A stretch of 64,000 bases of DNA from DAOTVX01 sp034436015 (GCA_034436015.1 DAOTWG010000011.1:42210-106209), one strand, 5' to 3'; numbered from the stretch's first letter, positions 9,028 to 18,859 are shown. Translations and numbers: made by a program. Notes: generated from the letters alone by a model not told the origin.

Positions 9028-10200
9028 CTATTCTACCGCTTTATGCGCCGCTTCGTACACGATTCGCAGAGGGACACCATGCATCTCGGCGGCGCGCTTG
9101 CAATCTTCGTACTCCGGGGCGTGTTTGAGGTTGCCATCGGGAAGACGCGCTGCTTTCACCCGAATCGCGCCGTAGGGTGTTTCGACAGTCTGCTCGTATC
9201 GCTCTAGGGCGCGGCGTTCGATCATCTGACGGCGAATCCCCAGCGTGCTCGTCTCGCGAAAGAGAATCGTCTCGAGGAGCTGGGCGTTCTGTGGTGGACC
9301 CAGCACAGAGAGCATAACCGCCGGGCGATTCTTCTTCATCTGAATTGGAGTGAAAAAGACATCCAGCGCGCCGGCCGCCAGCAATTTCTCCATAGTGTAA
9401 CCGAGAAGTTCTGGGCTGGCGTCGTCCACGTTAGTTTCCAGCAGAAGGAGGTGTTCGATGCCTTCTTCTTGCTCACCGATCAGAAGCCGCAACAGGTTGG
9501 GTATGGGCAAGTCGCGTCCACCCGCGCCGTAGCCAATTGCCTGTAGCCTCATGGGCGGAATCGGGCCAAACGCACGGCACAAAGTCGTCAGGAGCAGGGC
9601 GCCGGTCGGCGTCACCAGTTCGGCTTCCACATCGAGGCCGTAGATCGGCGCGCCCCGGAGTAGTGCCAGCGTAGCCGGCGCAGGCAGTGGGATCGGCCCG
9701 TGCGCGCCTTGCACGAATCCTCGTCCGAGCGGCAACGGCGAGGCCCGCACTTCTTGAATGCCGAGCAAGTCCAGGCAAAGCAAGGCGCCGACAATATCTA
9801 CAATGGCGTCAACGCCGCCCACTTCGTGGAAGTGCACCGCTTGCGGCGAAACATTGTGGATTTCCGCCTCCACCTCTGCCAATCGCTGGAACATGCGGTT
9901 AGCCTGTTCTCGGATTGCGCCGGGCAGCGCGCTTTGCGCAAGAAGTGCCTGCATGTCGGCCAGGCGGCGGCCATGCGCTGGAGGGACTTGTTGCGTCTGG
10001 GGGGAGAGAATCACATCTACTTTTGTGGCCTGGAAGCCATTTTTTGTGACACGGCGGGCCTGTATCTCGAATTCCTGCTCCAGTTTTAGGGCGATAAGGT
10101 GTGGACGCAAGGTCTCCAGCGGTAATCCGCTGTCAATCAGCGCGCCCAGAATCATATCGCCGGAGGCGCCGGCGATGCAATCGAAATAGGCGATTTTCAC
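9028..10200 (-). CDS. larC: Nickel-pincer cofactor biosynthesis protein LarC
   Basis: 390 residues beginning MKIAYFDCIAGASGDMILGAL, the LarC signature. The family inserts nickel into pyridinium-3,5-bisthiocarboxylate mononucleotide in a CTP-dependent reaction, the last step in making the cofactor of lactate racemase LarA and its relatives. It contains HFHEVGGVDAIVDIVGA. In some lactobacilli larC is read through a programmed frameshift; here it is one uninterrupted frame. ATG overlaps the larB stop by 4 nt, so coupling is expected. No larA homologue is in the window, so the client enzyme must be encoded elsewhere. Confidence 0.93.
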   Translation of the reverse strand: MKIAYFDCIAGASGDMILGALIDSGLPLETLRPHLIALKLEQEFEIQARRVTKNGFQATKVDVILSPQTQQVPPAHGRRLADMQALLAQSALPGAIREQANRMFQRLAEVEAEIHNVSPQAVHFHEVGGVDAIVDIVGALLCLDLLGIQEVRASPLPLGRGFVQGAHGPIPLPAPATLALLRGAPIYGLDVEAELVTPTGALLLTTLCRAFGPIPPMRLQAIGYGAGGRDLPIPNLLRLLIGEQEEGIEHLLLLETNVDDASPELLGYTMEKLLAAGALDVFFTPIQMKKNRPAVMLSVLGPPQNAQLLETILFRETSTLGIRRQMIERRALERYEQTVETPYGAIRVKAARLPDGNLKHAPEYEDCKRAAEMHGVPLRIVYEAAHKAVE

Positions 10201-10982
10201 GGCGATTTCTCTCCTGTTCGAGGCCCGGCGCGAACTTGCAAGATGCGATGGGCGAGGATCGCTGCGCCGAAACCGTTGTCAATGTTGACCACGGCGACGC
10301 CGCTGGTGCAGGAGTTGAGCATGGTAAGCAAAGCCGCCAACCCCTGGAAACTGGCGCCATAGCCTACACTGGTAGGCACGCCGATCACTGGGCCGCGCAC
10401 CAGGCCGGCGATAACGCTTGTCAGCGCGCCTTCCATGCCGGCCACGCTGATGACAACAGCGGCCTCGCTCAGGCTGGGCAATCGGTCGAACAGACGGTGG
10501 ATGCCGGCTACGCCCACATCGTACGCGCGCTCCGCGCGCCGGCCGAGGAATTCGAGCGTCTGTGCCGCCTCTTCGGCGATGGGCAGATCGGCGGTCCCGG
10601 CGGCAGCGATTACGACGTAGCGCGCGTCGTCGAGGCGGGGCGGTTCGCCGCGCGTCAGGGTAATCAGACGGGAGACCGGATCGTAATGCGCTTCCGGAAT
10701 CGCCTTTTGCACGATCTTGGCTGGTTCGGGCGCAAGACGGGTACCCAAGACGCGTTCGTGATGTTCCCAGAGCCGCTTGAGAATGGTAATGATTTGCGCG
10801 GCTGTTTTTCCCTGGCAAAAGACTACCTCTGGCAATCCACTGCGCAGGGCGCGATGCAAGTCGAGGCTGGCGTAGCCAAGATTTTCGTAGGGTAGGAGAC
10901 GCAACCGTTCGAGAGCCGCGTCGGGCGTCAGTTCGCCTTTGGCTACCGCTTCGAGCAGTTGCTGGAGGAGGTGGGTGTCCAT
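10197..10982 (-). CDS. larB: Nickel-pincer cofactor biosynthesis protein LarB (NaAD carboxylase/hydrolase)
   Basis: 261 residues from the ATG at 10982; a TTG nine nt upstream (overlapping the larE TGA) is an alternative. An N-terminal helical part (EAVAKGELTPDAALERL) is followed by an AIR-carboxylase (PurE-like) domain with VISVAGMEGAL and the C-terminal VVNIDNGFGAA. LarB carboxylates and hydrolyses nicotinic acid adenine dinucleotide to give the bis-carboxylated mononucleotide that LarE thiolates. It lies between larE and larC with overlapping or near-overlapping ends. Confidence 0.92.
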   Translation of the reverse strand: MDTHLLQQLLEAVAKGELTPDAALERLRLLPYENLGYASLDLHRALRSGLPEVVFCQGKTAAQIITILKRLWEHHERVLGTRLAPEPAKIVQKAIPEAHYDPVSRLITLTRGEPPRLDDARYVVIAAAGTADLPIAEEAAQTLEFLGRRAERAYDVGVAGIHRLFDRLPSLSEAAVVISVAGMEGALTSVIAGLVRGPVIGVPTSVGYGASFQGLAALLTMLNSCTSGVAVVNIDNGFGAAILAHRILQVRAGPRTGEKSP

Positions 10983-10987
10983 GATGG

Positions 10988-11800
10988 TCAAGAGGAGAGA
11001 GTGGAGAGAACTTCGTTCATGCTGCCGCTGCGGAAACCGTTCAGGTCGAGGGTGACGTAGGTGTAGCCGAGAGCATTGAAGAGAGGAATGATCTCCTGGC
11101 GTCGTTCTACCAGGAGATGGAAGTCCGACGGATCGACCTCGATCCGCGCCAGCGCGCCGTGGTGTCGAACGCGCAATTGGCGCAACCCTAGGTCGCGCAG
11201 GATGGATTCTGCCTGTTCGATGCGCTTCAGCGTTTCGATGGTGATGGGAGTTCCATAGGGGATGCGTGAGGCCAGGCAGGCGGCGGACGGTTTATCCCAG
11301 TTCGGCAGGCCCAGATCGCGCGCGAGTTGGCGCACTTCCGCTTTTGTCAGACCGACCTCTTGCAAGGGGCTGCGGATGCCGTAGCGCTTCGCAGCCTGAC
11401 GGCCGGGTCGGTGATCGCGCCGATCGTCCGCGTTGCTGCCATCCACCACGGCATGGTAATCATGTTCCCTGGCGTAGGCGACGAACTTGCCATATACCTC
11501 CTCTTTGCAGAAAAAGCAACGATTGGGAGTGTTTGCCAGATAGTTTGGGTTGGCAAACTCTGCGCTCTCGATGAGGATATGCCTGACGCCGATTTGCCGG
11601 GCGAGAGCCTCTGCTTCCTGCCGCTCGGCTTCCGGCAGGCTAGGGGAGACGGCAGTCAGGGCGACGACGTTTTCCTCCCCCAGCACATCATGCGCTACTT
11701 GGAGGACAAGGGTGCTATCGGTTCCGCCGGAAAAAGCAATGACGACGCGGCCAAGTTCAGATAGGATGGCTTGTAGATGCCTTAAGGCGTTGTTGGGCAT
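10988..11800 (-). CDS. larE: Pyridinium-3,5-dicarboxylate mononucleotide sulfurtransferase LarE
   Basis: 270 residues. The PP-loop is SGGTDST (24-30), with Thr in place of the common Val. LarE adenylates the cofactor precursor and installs two sulfurs. The active-site cysteine is C175 in SAACLASRIPYG. A further pair, C95-x2-C98 in NRCFFCKE, is present; LarE proteins with this three-cysteine set are reported to hold a [4Fe-4S] cluster and act catalytically, unlike the single-cysteine Lactiplantibacillus enzyme, which sacrifices its cysteine. It starts 3 nt after the metH stop, so the two genes are clearly in one transcript. Confidence 0.93.
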   Translation of the reverse strand: MPNNALRHLQAILSELGRVVIAFSGGTDSTLVLQVAHDVLGEENVVALTAVSPSLPEAERQEAEALARQIGVRHILIESAEFANPNYLANTPNRCFFCKEEVYGKFVAYAREHDYHAVVDGSNADDRRDHRPGRQAAKRYGIRSPLQEVGLTKAEVRQLARDLGLPNWDKPSAACLASRIPYGTPITIETLKRIEQAESILRDLGLRQLRVRHHGALARIEVDPSDFHLLVERRQEIIPLFNALGYTYVTLDLNGFRSGSMNEVLSTLSS

Positions 11801-11803
11801 AGG

Positions 11804-14800
11804 TCAGTGTTCCTGTTCTGTCTGCCGTTGTTCCGCGCGATTCTCGCCAACGTTGAAATAACGCGCCTCGCGGTGGTGCACGATAATCGCTGCGGTGGAT
11901 TGTTCTGGTACCAGTTGATAGGCCGGCGTCAGGGACATGCCCAGTTCTTGTTCGGCCGGCAAAAGGTCAAAGACCTTACGATGGTCGCCCAAATCGGGGA
12001 TGGCAGGGTAACCCCAGGAGTACCGCTTCCCTTGGTTCTCGGCCAGACCGAGTTCACGACGGATGTGGCGATGTAGGTATTCCGCTGCTGCTTCGGCGGT
12101 CTGGACTGCCAGTCCGTGGACGAAATACATTTCGCTGTATGCACCGGCGGCCTGCAATTGCTCGCATTTCTCCGTTGCCTCGGCGCCGACGGTAACGACC
12201 TGCAGAGCCACCACATCCATTTGTCCCGAATCCACAGAGGCGAAATAATCGGCTAGGCACAGGAAATCGCCCTCGGCTTGGCGAGGAAACGTGAAACGTA
12301 GCAGCGCTCGTGGCGAGGCGGATTCTAGTGTCTCGGGGTCGTAGAGGATGAGGTCATTCCCTTCTGCTTGGCAGGGCCAGAAGCCATAGATTCCCTGGGG
12401 TTTGAGCCAGCCGTTGCGTAGGGCATCTTTGCTCATGTGTTCCAAGCGCGCCTCGAACTCGGCGCGCAAACGTTCCCAGGCTTCGCCGTGGGCGTTTTTC
12501 GCGCCCCAAGAGAGACGGAACAGGTCGTTCTTGGGTAAGTGTTGGAGGACGAGTTCGAGCGGCATCCGGCGCACAACACGCACACCCCAGCGTTGGGGGA
12601 AGGAGATAGGCTGAGGCTGGATATTGGATCGGCGCACGGGGCCGGCGCGCGCGCCGGCAGGAAGACGTCCGAGTTCCATTTCGGCTTCGCGGCGGATGCG
12701 TTCCAGGATGAGCGGCCGGGCTTGCGGGTCGGTGAGTGAATCCATAACGGTCAGACCTTCGAATGCGTCTTTGCAGTAGAACACACCGGCCGCGTACGGC
12801 GCGCCGTCTTCGGTGAACAGAATACGACGCCCAAAGCGCCGATTGATGGCTGCGCCGCCGATAAGAACCGGGAAGTGCAATCCCCGCCGGTGCAATTCGT
12901 TGACAATGAGCGGCATTTGGCGGGAGGTGCTTACCAATAGCGCGCTCAGGCCGATCGCGGTGGAATTCACCTCCACAGCCTTCGCGATAATGGTCTCCAC
13001 CGGGACCTGTTTGCCTAGGTCAATCACGGTATAGCCGTTGTTGGCCAGAATCGTCTTGACTAGATTCTTGCCGATATCGTGCACATCGCCATAGACAGTA
13101 GCCAGCACGACCGTTCCCTTGCTGACGCCTTCCTGTTTTTCGAGATAGTTTTCGAGATGGGCGACGGCTTGTTTCATTGCTTCGGCAGATTGCAAGACAA
13201 AGGGCAAAATAAGTTCGCCGGTTGCGAATTTGTCTCCCACTTCTTTCATTGCCGGCAGGAGGATTTCATTCAGGATGCGAACGGCGGCAGTGTGCTGTGA
13301 GGTGTTCCTGCCCTGTGCAGAGAAGAGAGCGATCAATTCATCAATGTCGGCTTCGATGCCTTCCTTGCGGCGATGGACGATGCGCCAGTGCAAGCGTTCG
13401 GCAGCGGTCATGCCGGCAGTTGGGTCGGCGACGGTTGCTCTGTCGGCAGCGCCTGGTTGCATAGACTCGAAGTGGGCAATGTAACGTTGCAAAGCGTCGG
13501 CGCGGCGGTTGAAGAGCAGGTCTTCGGCCAGGTCGCGGGCTTCCGGCGGAATATCGGCATAGGGGATGATGTGCTGTGGATTGACGATAGCCGCGTCCAG
13601 ACCGGCGCGCACGGCATGGTAGAGCATGACGGAATTCAGGGTTGGACGCGCGTGTGGGGCCAAGCCGAACGAAACATTGCTCACGCCCAGCGAACAAAGC
13701 GCGCCCGGCAACTCCTGCTTGATGAGGCGAATGCCTTCGAGGGTTTCGATGGCCGAGTCGGCGTATTCGGCATCTCCGGTGGCGAGGGTGAAGGTGAGCG
13801 TATCGAAGAGCAGGGCTTGGGGCGGCAGGCCGAATTCGTGGACTGCCATATCGTACAAACGGCGGGCGATTTCCAGTTTTCGTTGGCGCGTTTTTGCCAT
13901 ACCCTGCTTGTCAATGGTTAAGCAGATGACGGCGGCGTTAAACTCCTTGGCCAGTTGGAAGACACGCTCGGCTTTGGCGCGTCCGCCCTCCAGGTGGGTG
14001 GAATTGATGAGGCAACGTCCGGGGGCTGTTTTTAAGGCCGCCTCCAGCACGTGTGGCTCGGTCGTGTCAATGACCAGCGGCGCCTCCACGCCGGCAGAAA
14101 GTTTCTTAACCACTTTGCGCATTAACGCGTCTTCATCGGGTCGTTCGGTGACCGCGGTCGAAATATCCAGGGCGTGCGCGCCGAAGGAGACCTGTTGGCG
14201 GGCGATTTCCAGGATGGCATCATAACTTTCTGCGAGCAGGAGTTCTTTGAACTTGCGGCTGCCCTGGGCGTTGCAGCGTTCGCCGATGAGGAACGGGGGC
14301 GGATCCTGAAGGAGAGACACTGCTTGTGTTGCCGATGCCAAATGTGGGACGCGGCCGCTCGGTCGTGGCGGATGGGGATGACCGCGCAGCCGGTCTACCA
14401 GCACTTTTAGGTGCGCGGGGGTCGTGCCGCAGCATCCACCTACCACGCTGATATTGTGGCGGGTGACGAATTCGACTAACGTCTCCGCGAACGGCTCCGG
14501 TTCGAGCGGATAGACGGCTATGCCATCCACATTGAGCGGCAAGCCGGCGTTGGGAATGCAGGAGACGGGCAGCGTGGCGTTCTCGCCGAGGTAGCGGATC
14601 GGGTCGCGCATGAGATCGGGGCCGGTCGAGCAGTTGAGGCCGATCACGTCAATGGGCAACCCTTCCAGGATGGCCAAAGCCGCGGCAATATCTGTCCCCA
14701 ACAACATACGGCCGTTTGTATCGAGCGTGACCTGTACTTGTAAGGGGACGCGAATGCCTGTTTCTGTGAACGCGCGCTGCACGCCGGCGATGGTAGCTTT

Positions 14801-15340
14801 GACTTCGAGGATATCCTGTGAGGTTTCGATGAGAATCACATCCACGCCGCCGCGCAGGAGACCACTTGCTTGTTCGCGAAAGACATCGGCAAGGTCGTCG
14901 AAGGTAATATTCGAAAGTTCCGGGTCATCGGCGGAGGGGAGTTTGCCGGAGGGGCCGATCGAGCCGGCTACGAATCGCTCCTGCCCTGTATGCTGCGTGT
15001 ATTCATCGGCGAGGCGGCGCGCTAGCCTCGCGGCAACCTGGTTGATTTCTACCACGCGCGTGGCAAGCCCGTATTCGGCCAGTGTGATACGATTGGAGCG
15101 AAAAGTATCGGTTTCGATGACGTCCACGCCCACATCGAGGAAGGAGCGATGGACTTGCTCCACGGCCTGCGGATAGGAAACGACGAGATAGTCGTTGCAA
15201 CCGATGTATTGCTCGCCGCCGAAATGCTCGGCGGTGAGATTCATTTTCTGTAAATTGGTGCCCATGGCGCCGTCGAAGATCAGCACACGTTGCCGAAGAG
15301 CGTCGAGATAGCGGCGGTTGGTGTAAGGCCATTCGTTCAT
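11804..15340 (-). CDS. metH: Cobalamin-dependent methionine synthase MetH
   Basis: 1178 residues, full four-module MetH. Order: homocysteine-binding barrel with zinc cysteines (C in LNCST and GGCCGTTPAH near 310), methyltetrahydrofolate-binding barrel (from about 360), cobalamin cap and B12 domain with DVHDIGKN (lower-ligand His H754), and a C-terminal AdoMet reactivation domain with RYSWGYPAIPD. It makes methionine from homocysteine and methyl-THF in the cytoplasm. The ATG at 15340 follows GAGAGGAT; an in-frame extension further upstream would run into the riboswitch terminator and was rejected. First gene of the SAM-riboswitch operon with larE, larB, larC and amrS. Confidence 0.96.
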   Translation of the reverse strand: MNEWPYTNRRYLDALRQRVLIFDGAMGTNLQKMNLTAEHFGGEQYIGCNDYLVVSYPQAVEQVHRSFLDVGVDVIETDTFRSNRITLAEYGLATRVVEINQVAARLARRLADEYTQHTGQERFVAGSIGPSGKLPSADDPELSNITFDDLADVFREQASGLLRGGVDVILIETSQDILEVKATIAGVQRAFTETGIRVPLQVQVTLDTNGRMLLGTDIAAALAILEGLPIDVIGLNCSTGPDLMRDPIRYLGENATLPVSCIPNAGLPLNVDGIAVYPLEPEPFAETLVEFVTRHNISVVGGCCGTTPAHLKVLVDRLRGHPHPPRPSGRVPHLASATQAVSLLQDPPPFLIGERCNAQGSRKFKELLLAESYDAILEIARQQVSFGAHALDISTAVTERPDEDALMRKVVKKLSAGVEAPLVIDTTEPHVLEAALKTAPGRCLINSTHLEGGRAKAERVFQLAKEFNAAVICLTIDKQGMAKTRQRKLEIARRLYDMAVHEFGLPPQALLFDTLTFTLATGDAEYADSAIETLEGIRLIKQELPGALCSLGVSNVSFGLAPHARPTLNSVMLYHAVRAGLDAAIVNPQHIIPYADIPPEARDLAEDLLFNRRADALQRYIAHFESMQPGAADRATVADPTAGMTAAERLHWRIVHRRKEGIEADIDELIALFSAQGRNTSQHTAAVRILNEILLPAMKEVGDKFATGELILPFVLQSAEAMKQAVAHLENYLEKQEGVSKGTVVLATVYGDVHDIGKNLVKTILANNGYTVIDLGKQVPVETIIAKAVEVNSTAIGLSALLVSTSRQMPLIVNELHRRGLHFPVLIGGAAINRRFGRRILFTEDGAPYAAGVFYCKDAFEGLTVMDSLTDPQARPLILERIRREAEMELGRLPAGARAGPVRRSNIQPQPISFPQRWGVRVVRRMPLELVLQHLPKNDLFRLSWGAKNAHGEAWERLRAEFEARLEHMSKDALRNGWLKPQGIYGFWPCQAEGNDLILYDPETLESASPRALLRFTFPRQAEGDFLCLADYFASVDSGQMDVVALQVVTVGAEATEKCEQLQAAGAYSEMYFVHGLAVQTAEAAAEYLHRHIRRELGLAENQGKRYSWGYPAIPDLGDHRKVFDLLPAEQELGMSLTPAYQLVPEQSTAAIIVHHREARYFNVGENRAEQRQTEQEH

Positions 15341-15368
15341 GGAGCATCCTCTCGGCGGCTGAAGTGAA

Positions 15369-15396
15369 CAAAAAGCCTCTCTGGAAAGAGAGAGGC
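15369..15396 (-). terminator. Intrinsic terminator of the SAM riboswitch
   Basis: On the minus strand an 8-bp stem GCCTCTCT/AGAGAGGC (15375-15396) with a short CTTTCC loop is followed by five T residues (15374-15370). It lies between the aptamer and metH, where an S-box expression platform is expected, so SAM binding should favour termination. The GAGAGG segment of the aptamer 5' side could pair with CCTCTC as part of an antiterminator; this is inference. Confidence 0.85.
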
Positions 15397-15410
15397 GTCC
15401 TTGCTGTTTC

Positions 15411-15531
15411 CTCATCTTCCAGAGCGAGGGCAGTTTCCTGCCCTTATCTCTGCCGGATTTGGCACCTTGCTTACCTTGTCAAGCGGTTGCCGAGGTTTCA
15501 CAGGGCCGGTCCCTCCACCTCTCGCGATGAG
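15411..15531 (-). promoter_or_regulatory. SAM-I (S-box) riboswitch aptamer upstream of metH
   Basis: The minus strand reads CTCATC GCGAGAGGTGGAGGG, then ACCGGCCCTGTGAAACC, TCGGCAACC, AAGGTGCCAAATCC and closing GATGAG. These are the conserved S-box blocks: P1 closed by CTCATC (15531-15526) with GATGAG (15416-15411), the GAGAGGTGGAGGGAC-GGCCC core, the GCAACC segment and the GGTGCCAAATCC turn. About 121 nt. SAM-I aptamers turn genes off when S-adenosylmethionine is abundant. It sits about 70 nt upstream of metH with a terminator between, and starts about 20 nt after the predicted transcription start. Confidence 0.95.
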
Positions 15532-15558
15532 CGGCTTGCGCTGCTGAATTGTTGATGG

Positions 15559-15587
15559 AGTATACCATCGTGGAGTTAAATTGTCAA
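15559..15587 (-). promoter_or_regulatory. Consensus sigma-A promoter of the metH-lar operon
   Basis: On the minus strand TTGACA (15587-15582) is separated by exactly 17 nt from TATACT (15564-15559). The predicted start lies near 15552, about 20 nt before the SAM-I aptamer. This is the best match to a housekeeping promoter in the window. Confidence 0.9.
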
Positions 15588-15613
15588 ATTTGAGCCGACA
15601 ATCGCTTTTTGTC

Positions 15614-16474
15614 TCAATCCTGCAGCAATCGGCTCAGCAAGGCTTCGAGTTCTTCCTCAGAATAGTAGTATATGGTTACCGTGCCGCCCTTGCGCCCGGC
15701 GCGCAATATCACTTTTGTCCCCAGATTGGCGCGCAGGCGTTCTTCCAGTTCCGTGATTTCGGGAGGCGGGGCCGGCGATGGTTTACGCGGCGGCTTTTCG
15801 CCGCTCATCTTACGAACCAGTTCCTCGGTCTGGCGAACGTTCAAGTCTTGCGCCAGAATCGTGCGCAGGGCGGCGCTTTGTGCTTCCGTCGTAGGCAGGG
15901 CAAGCATGGCGCGCGCGTGGCCTTCGCTGATTTTCCCCTCGATCAGGGCGTTTTTGACTGCGTCGGGTAGTTTCATCAGGCGCAGGGTGTTGGTAATCGT
16001 CACGCGGCTCTTTCCCACGCGCGCTGCAATTTCTTCATGGGAAAGATGGAAGTCCTCTGCCAGTTGGCGATAGGCTTCCGCCTCTTCCAGTGGATTCAGG
16101 TCCGCGCGCTGGACGTTTTCGATAATAGCCAATTCGAGACGTTGTTGGTCGGTCGCCTCGCGGACGATGACCGGCACGCTGTTCAGGCCGGCCAGCCGGG
16201 CAGCCTCCAGACGACGTTCACCGGCGATGAGTGTGTAGCGTCCTTCTCCTTCTCCTGGCGTCACAATGAGAGGCTGTAGAACGCCGTGCTCCCGGATGGA
16301 GGCGGTCAATTCGGCAAGTTCTTCGGGAACCAGATGGCTGCGCGGCTGACGCGGGTTGGGGGAAATCGAGTCAACCGCGACCATGAGAACGCCGCTGCCT
16401 GCGGTGGGTTGTTCTTCCTCGCCGCCGGGGATGAGCGCCCCCAATCCACGACCCAGACCCGCTTTTGACGGCAT
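15614..16474 (-). CDS. parB: Chromosome-partitioning protein ParB (Spo0J)
   Basis: 286 residues. It begins with the lysine/glycine-rich KAGLGRGLGALIPG motif used to contact ParA. The ParB/Srx N-terminal domain contains the CTP-binding GERR box (85-88) and an ENVQRADLNPLEEA stretch. A central HTH (EEIAARVGKSRVTITNTLRL) binds parS, and a C-terminal dimerisation domain follows. GGAGGTGA lies at ideal spacing before the ATG. It starts 11 nt after parA. No TGTTTCACGTGAAACA-type parS site was found in the window. Confidence 0.95.
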   Translation of the reverse strand: MPSKAGLGRGLGALIPGGEEEQPTAGSGVLMVAVDSISPNPRQPRSHLVPEELAELTASIREHGVLQPLIVTPGEGEGRYTLIAGERRLEAARLAGLNSVPVIVREATDQQRLELAIIENVQRADLNPLEEAEAYRQLAEDFHLSHEEIAARVGKSRVTITNTLRLMKLPDAVKNALIEGKISEGHARAMLALPTTEAQSAALRTILAQDLNVRQTEELVRKMSGEKPPRKPSPAPPPEITELEERLRANLGTKVILRAGRKGGTVTIYYYSEEELEALLSRLLQD

Positions 16475-16485
16475 ATGGTCACCTC

Positions 16486-17274
<789 letters not shown>

Positions 17275-17275
17275 T

Positions 17276-18121
17276 TTAGGATACCTCCAGACAAGCTTCG
17301 ATTTCCTGAGGCGTGGGGATACCGGCCAGTCCCGGCCGGGTCACCGAAAAGGAAGCCAGATGTGTGGCAAAAGATGCCGCCTTGCGCGGGTCATGGGTTT
17401 GCGCGAGGCGATAGAAGAAGGCGGCGGCGAAAATGTCGCCTGCGCCGGTCGCGTCCACCTCGTGTTGCCGCGGGGCGTCGAAGTGGTATTCGCGGCCGTT
17501 CCAATAGAGCCGCGCGCCGTTGGCTCCTTCTGTAACGACCAGCAAGCGACAGTAAGAGGCGAACTCTCGGATGCGTGTTTCGTCTCCGTTCACGTCCTCG
17601 CCACTGAGAATGGCGGCATCGGCGCGAGGGAGCATGGCCGCGGCGTCCGACCAGGCGCATGGGTAGACGCGACCGCTTTCGTCCCAGGCTCTGAGCCATC
17701 CTTGCAGCGTCATCCCTAACCACCCCGGCTTTATGGTCTCGTGAAGCATCCGCGGGACTTCCTGTGCAATGGGGCCAAGATGGAGGATAGGCGCTTTATG
17801 CCAGTGGACCGGGATGTCTTGGTAAGTAAGCGTAGGAGCGGTATGATGGATGCGCTGGACACGGCCTTTTGGGGTGTAAATGTTCTCGAACGTAGTGCTG
17901 TGGGGCGCCGGTTTGCTCTGAATCGAAATGCCCTGCAGGGCATCGAGAGGAAACTCGTCACCCCAAGCGGTGACAATGCCCACGCGCAGCCCCAGCGCTT
18001 TGGCCGTCAGCGCTGCGTAGGCGGCAGTGCCGCCCAGTTGCGCTCCTTGCGACGTGCGGTCGCAGGCCAGGTGACCCATGACTACGTAATCCACCGGTCC
18101 GGCCAGGGGACGTACAGGCAT
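17276..18121 (-). CDS. PfkB-family carbohydrate/nucleoside kinase
   Basis: 281 residues, ribokinase fold. The C-terminal DATGAGDIFAAAF box carries the anion hole and catalytic Asp; N-terminal G-G-T-A-A-Y-A-A-L fits the substrate-binding glycine motif. The family phosphorylates sugars or nucleosides with ATP; this member has no identifiable substrate. No ribosome binding site is visible, but TATAAT (18132-18127) ends 5 nt before the ATG, so it may be expressed from a leaderless transcript. Its place directly before parA, after jag, is unusual but the tight spacing suggests shared transcription. Confidence 0.85.
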   Translation of the reverse strand: MPVRPLAGPVDYVVMGHLACDRTSQGAQLGGTAAYAALTAKALGLRVGIVTAWGDEFPLDALQGISIQSKPAPHSTTFENIYTPKGRVQRIHHTAPTLTYQDIPVHWHKAPILHLGPIAQEVPRMLHETIKPGWLGMTLQGWLRAWDESGRVYPCAWSDAAAMLPRADAAILSGEDVNGDETRIREFASYCRLLVVTEGANGARLYWNGREYHFDAPRQHEVDATGAGDIFAAAFFYRLAQTHDPRKAASFATHLASFSVTRPGLAGIPTPQEIEACLEVS

Positions 18122-18127
18122 GGCGAA

Positions 18128-18859
18128 TTATACTTGAAGACTGTTCGACGAAGAGGAACGGTTCATTTTGGGAATGATCGTTACCTTGCGGCTAGGTTCC
18201 TCGCCGATCGATTGGGTGGTCACGTCGGGGTGATCGCGCAACTCCAGATGAATGATACGTCGTTCGGCGGCGGACATGGGTTCGAGCACCTGACGGCGGC
18301 CGGTCCTGACTGCCTGGTCAGCCATACGGCGCGCCAGTTGACGCAGCTGACGTTCGCGGCGCGAGCGGTAACCTTCCACGTCCACAATGATCTGGACCCA
18401 GCGTTCGGCCTCCCTGCCCACGATAAGGTTGACGATATACTGAAAGGCGTTCAGAATTTCCGCGCGGCGACCGATGAGAATTCCCAGATCGTTGCCGCGG
18501 AGATTGACGTAGATGGCTTGTTCGCCGTTTTCCCCTATCGCTTTCCATTCTACCTGCGGGGAGGCGGCAATGTGCATTTTTTGTAGCAATTCGGCGACAA
18601 CGTGCTGGGTCCGCGCGAGCAGGTCCGATTCGCTATGGGTAGGGGGCGGCGCGACTTCTGAGGAGGCGCCAGCCTGGATCATCGTGAGACGCACGCGCGC
18701 CTGGCGCCCGCCGATTCCCAACAATCCTTTGCTGCCTACATCCAGCACTTCCACCTCAACGGCTTGGCGCGGTAGATTCAAGTCTGCCAAGCCGCGCTCG
18801 ATGGCCTCGTCAACGGTGGGGGCAATGATTTCAAGAGTCGCGCGGGTTTTGCTGCTCAT
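18128..18859 (-). CDS. jag: Jag (KhpB-type) RNA-binding protein
   Basis: 243 residues: Jag_N domain (about 1-55, with EVEVLDVGSKGLLGIGGRQARV), a KH-II domain (about 95-165, GRRAEILNAFQYIVNLIVG) and an R3H domain (about 170-235, ending ERRIIHLELRDHPDVTTQSIGEE). It is an RNA-binding protein linked to cell-division and envelope control in other bacteria. The ATG has GGGAGGG just upstream and lies inside the 3' end of yidC (29-nt overlap), so the two are translationally linked. Confidence 0.92.
   Translation of the reverse strand: MSSKTRATLEIIAPTVDEAIERGLADLNLPRQAVEVEVLDVGSKGLLGIGGRQARVRLTMIQAGASSEVAPPPTHSESDLLARTQHVVAELLQKMHIAASPQVEWKAIGENGEQAIYVNLRGNDLGILIGRRAEILNAFQYIVNLIVGREAERWVQIIVDVEGYRSRRERQLRQLARRMADQAVRTGRRQVLEPMSAAERRIIHLELRDHPDVTTQSIGEEPSRKVTIIPKMNRSSSSNSLQV

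Noticed and set aside
15341..15415. Upstream extension of metH
   Set aside because: The frame runs through the riboswitch terminator; the ATG at 15340 has a good ribosome binding site.
15490..15510. GTTTCAC near a possible parS site
   Set aside because: It belongs to the SAM-I aptamer core and has no palindromic GTGAAAC partner.
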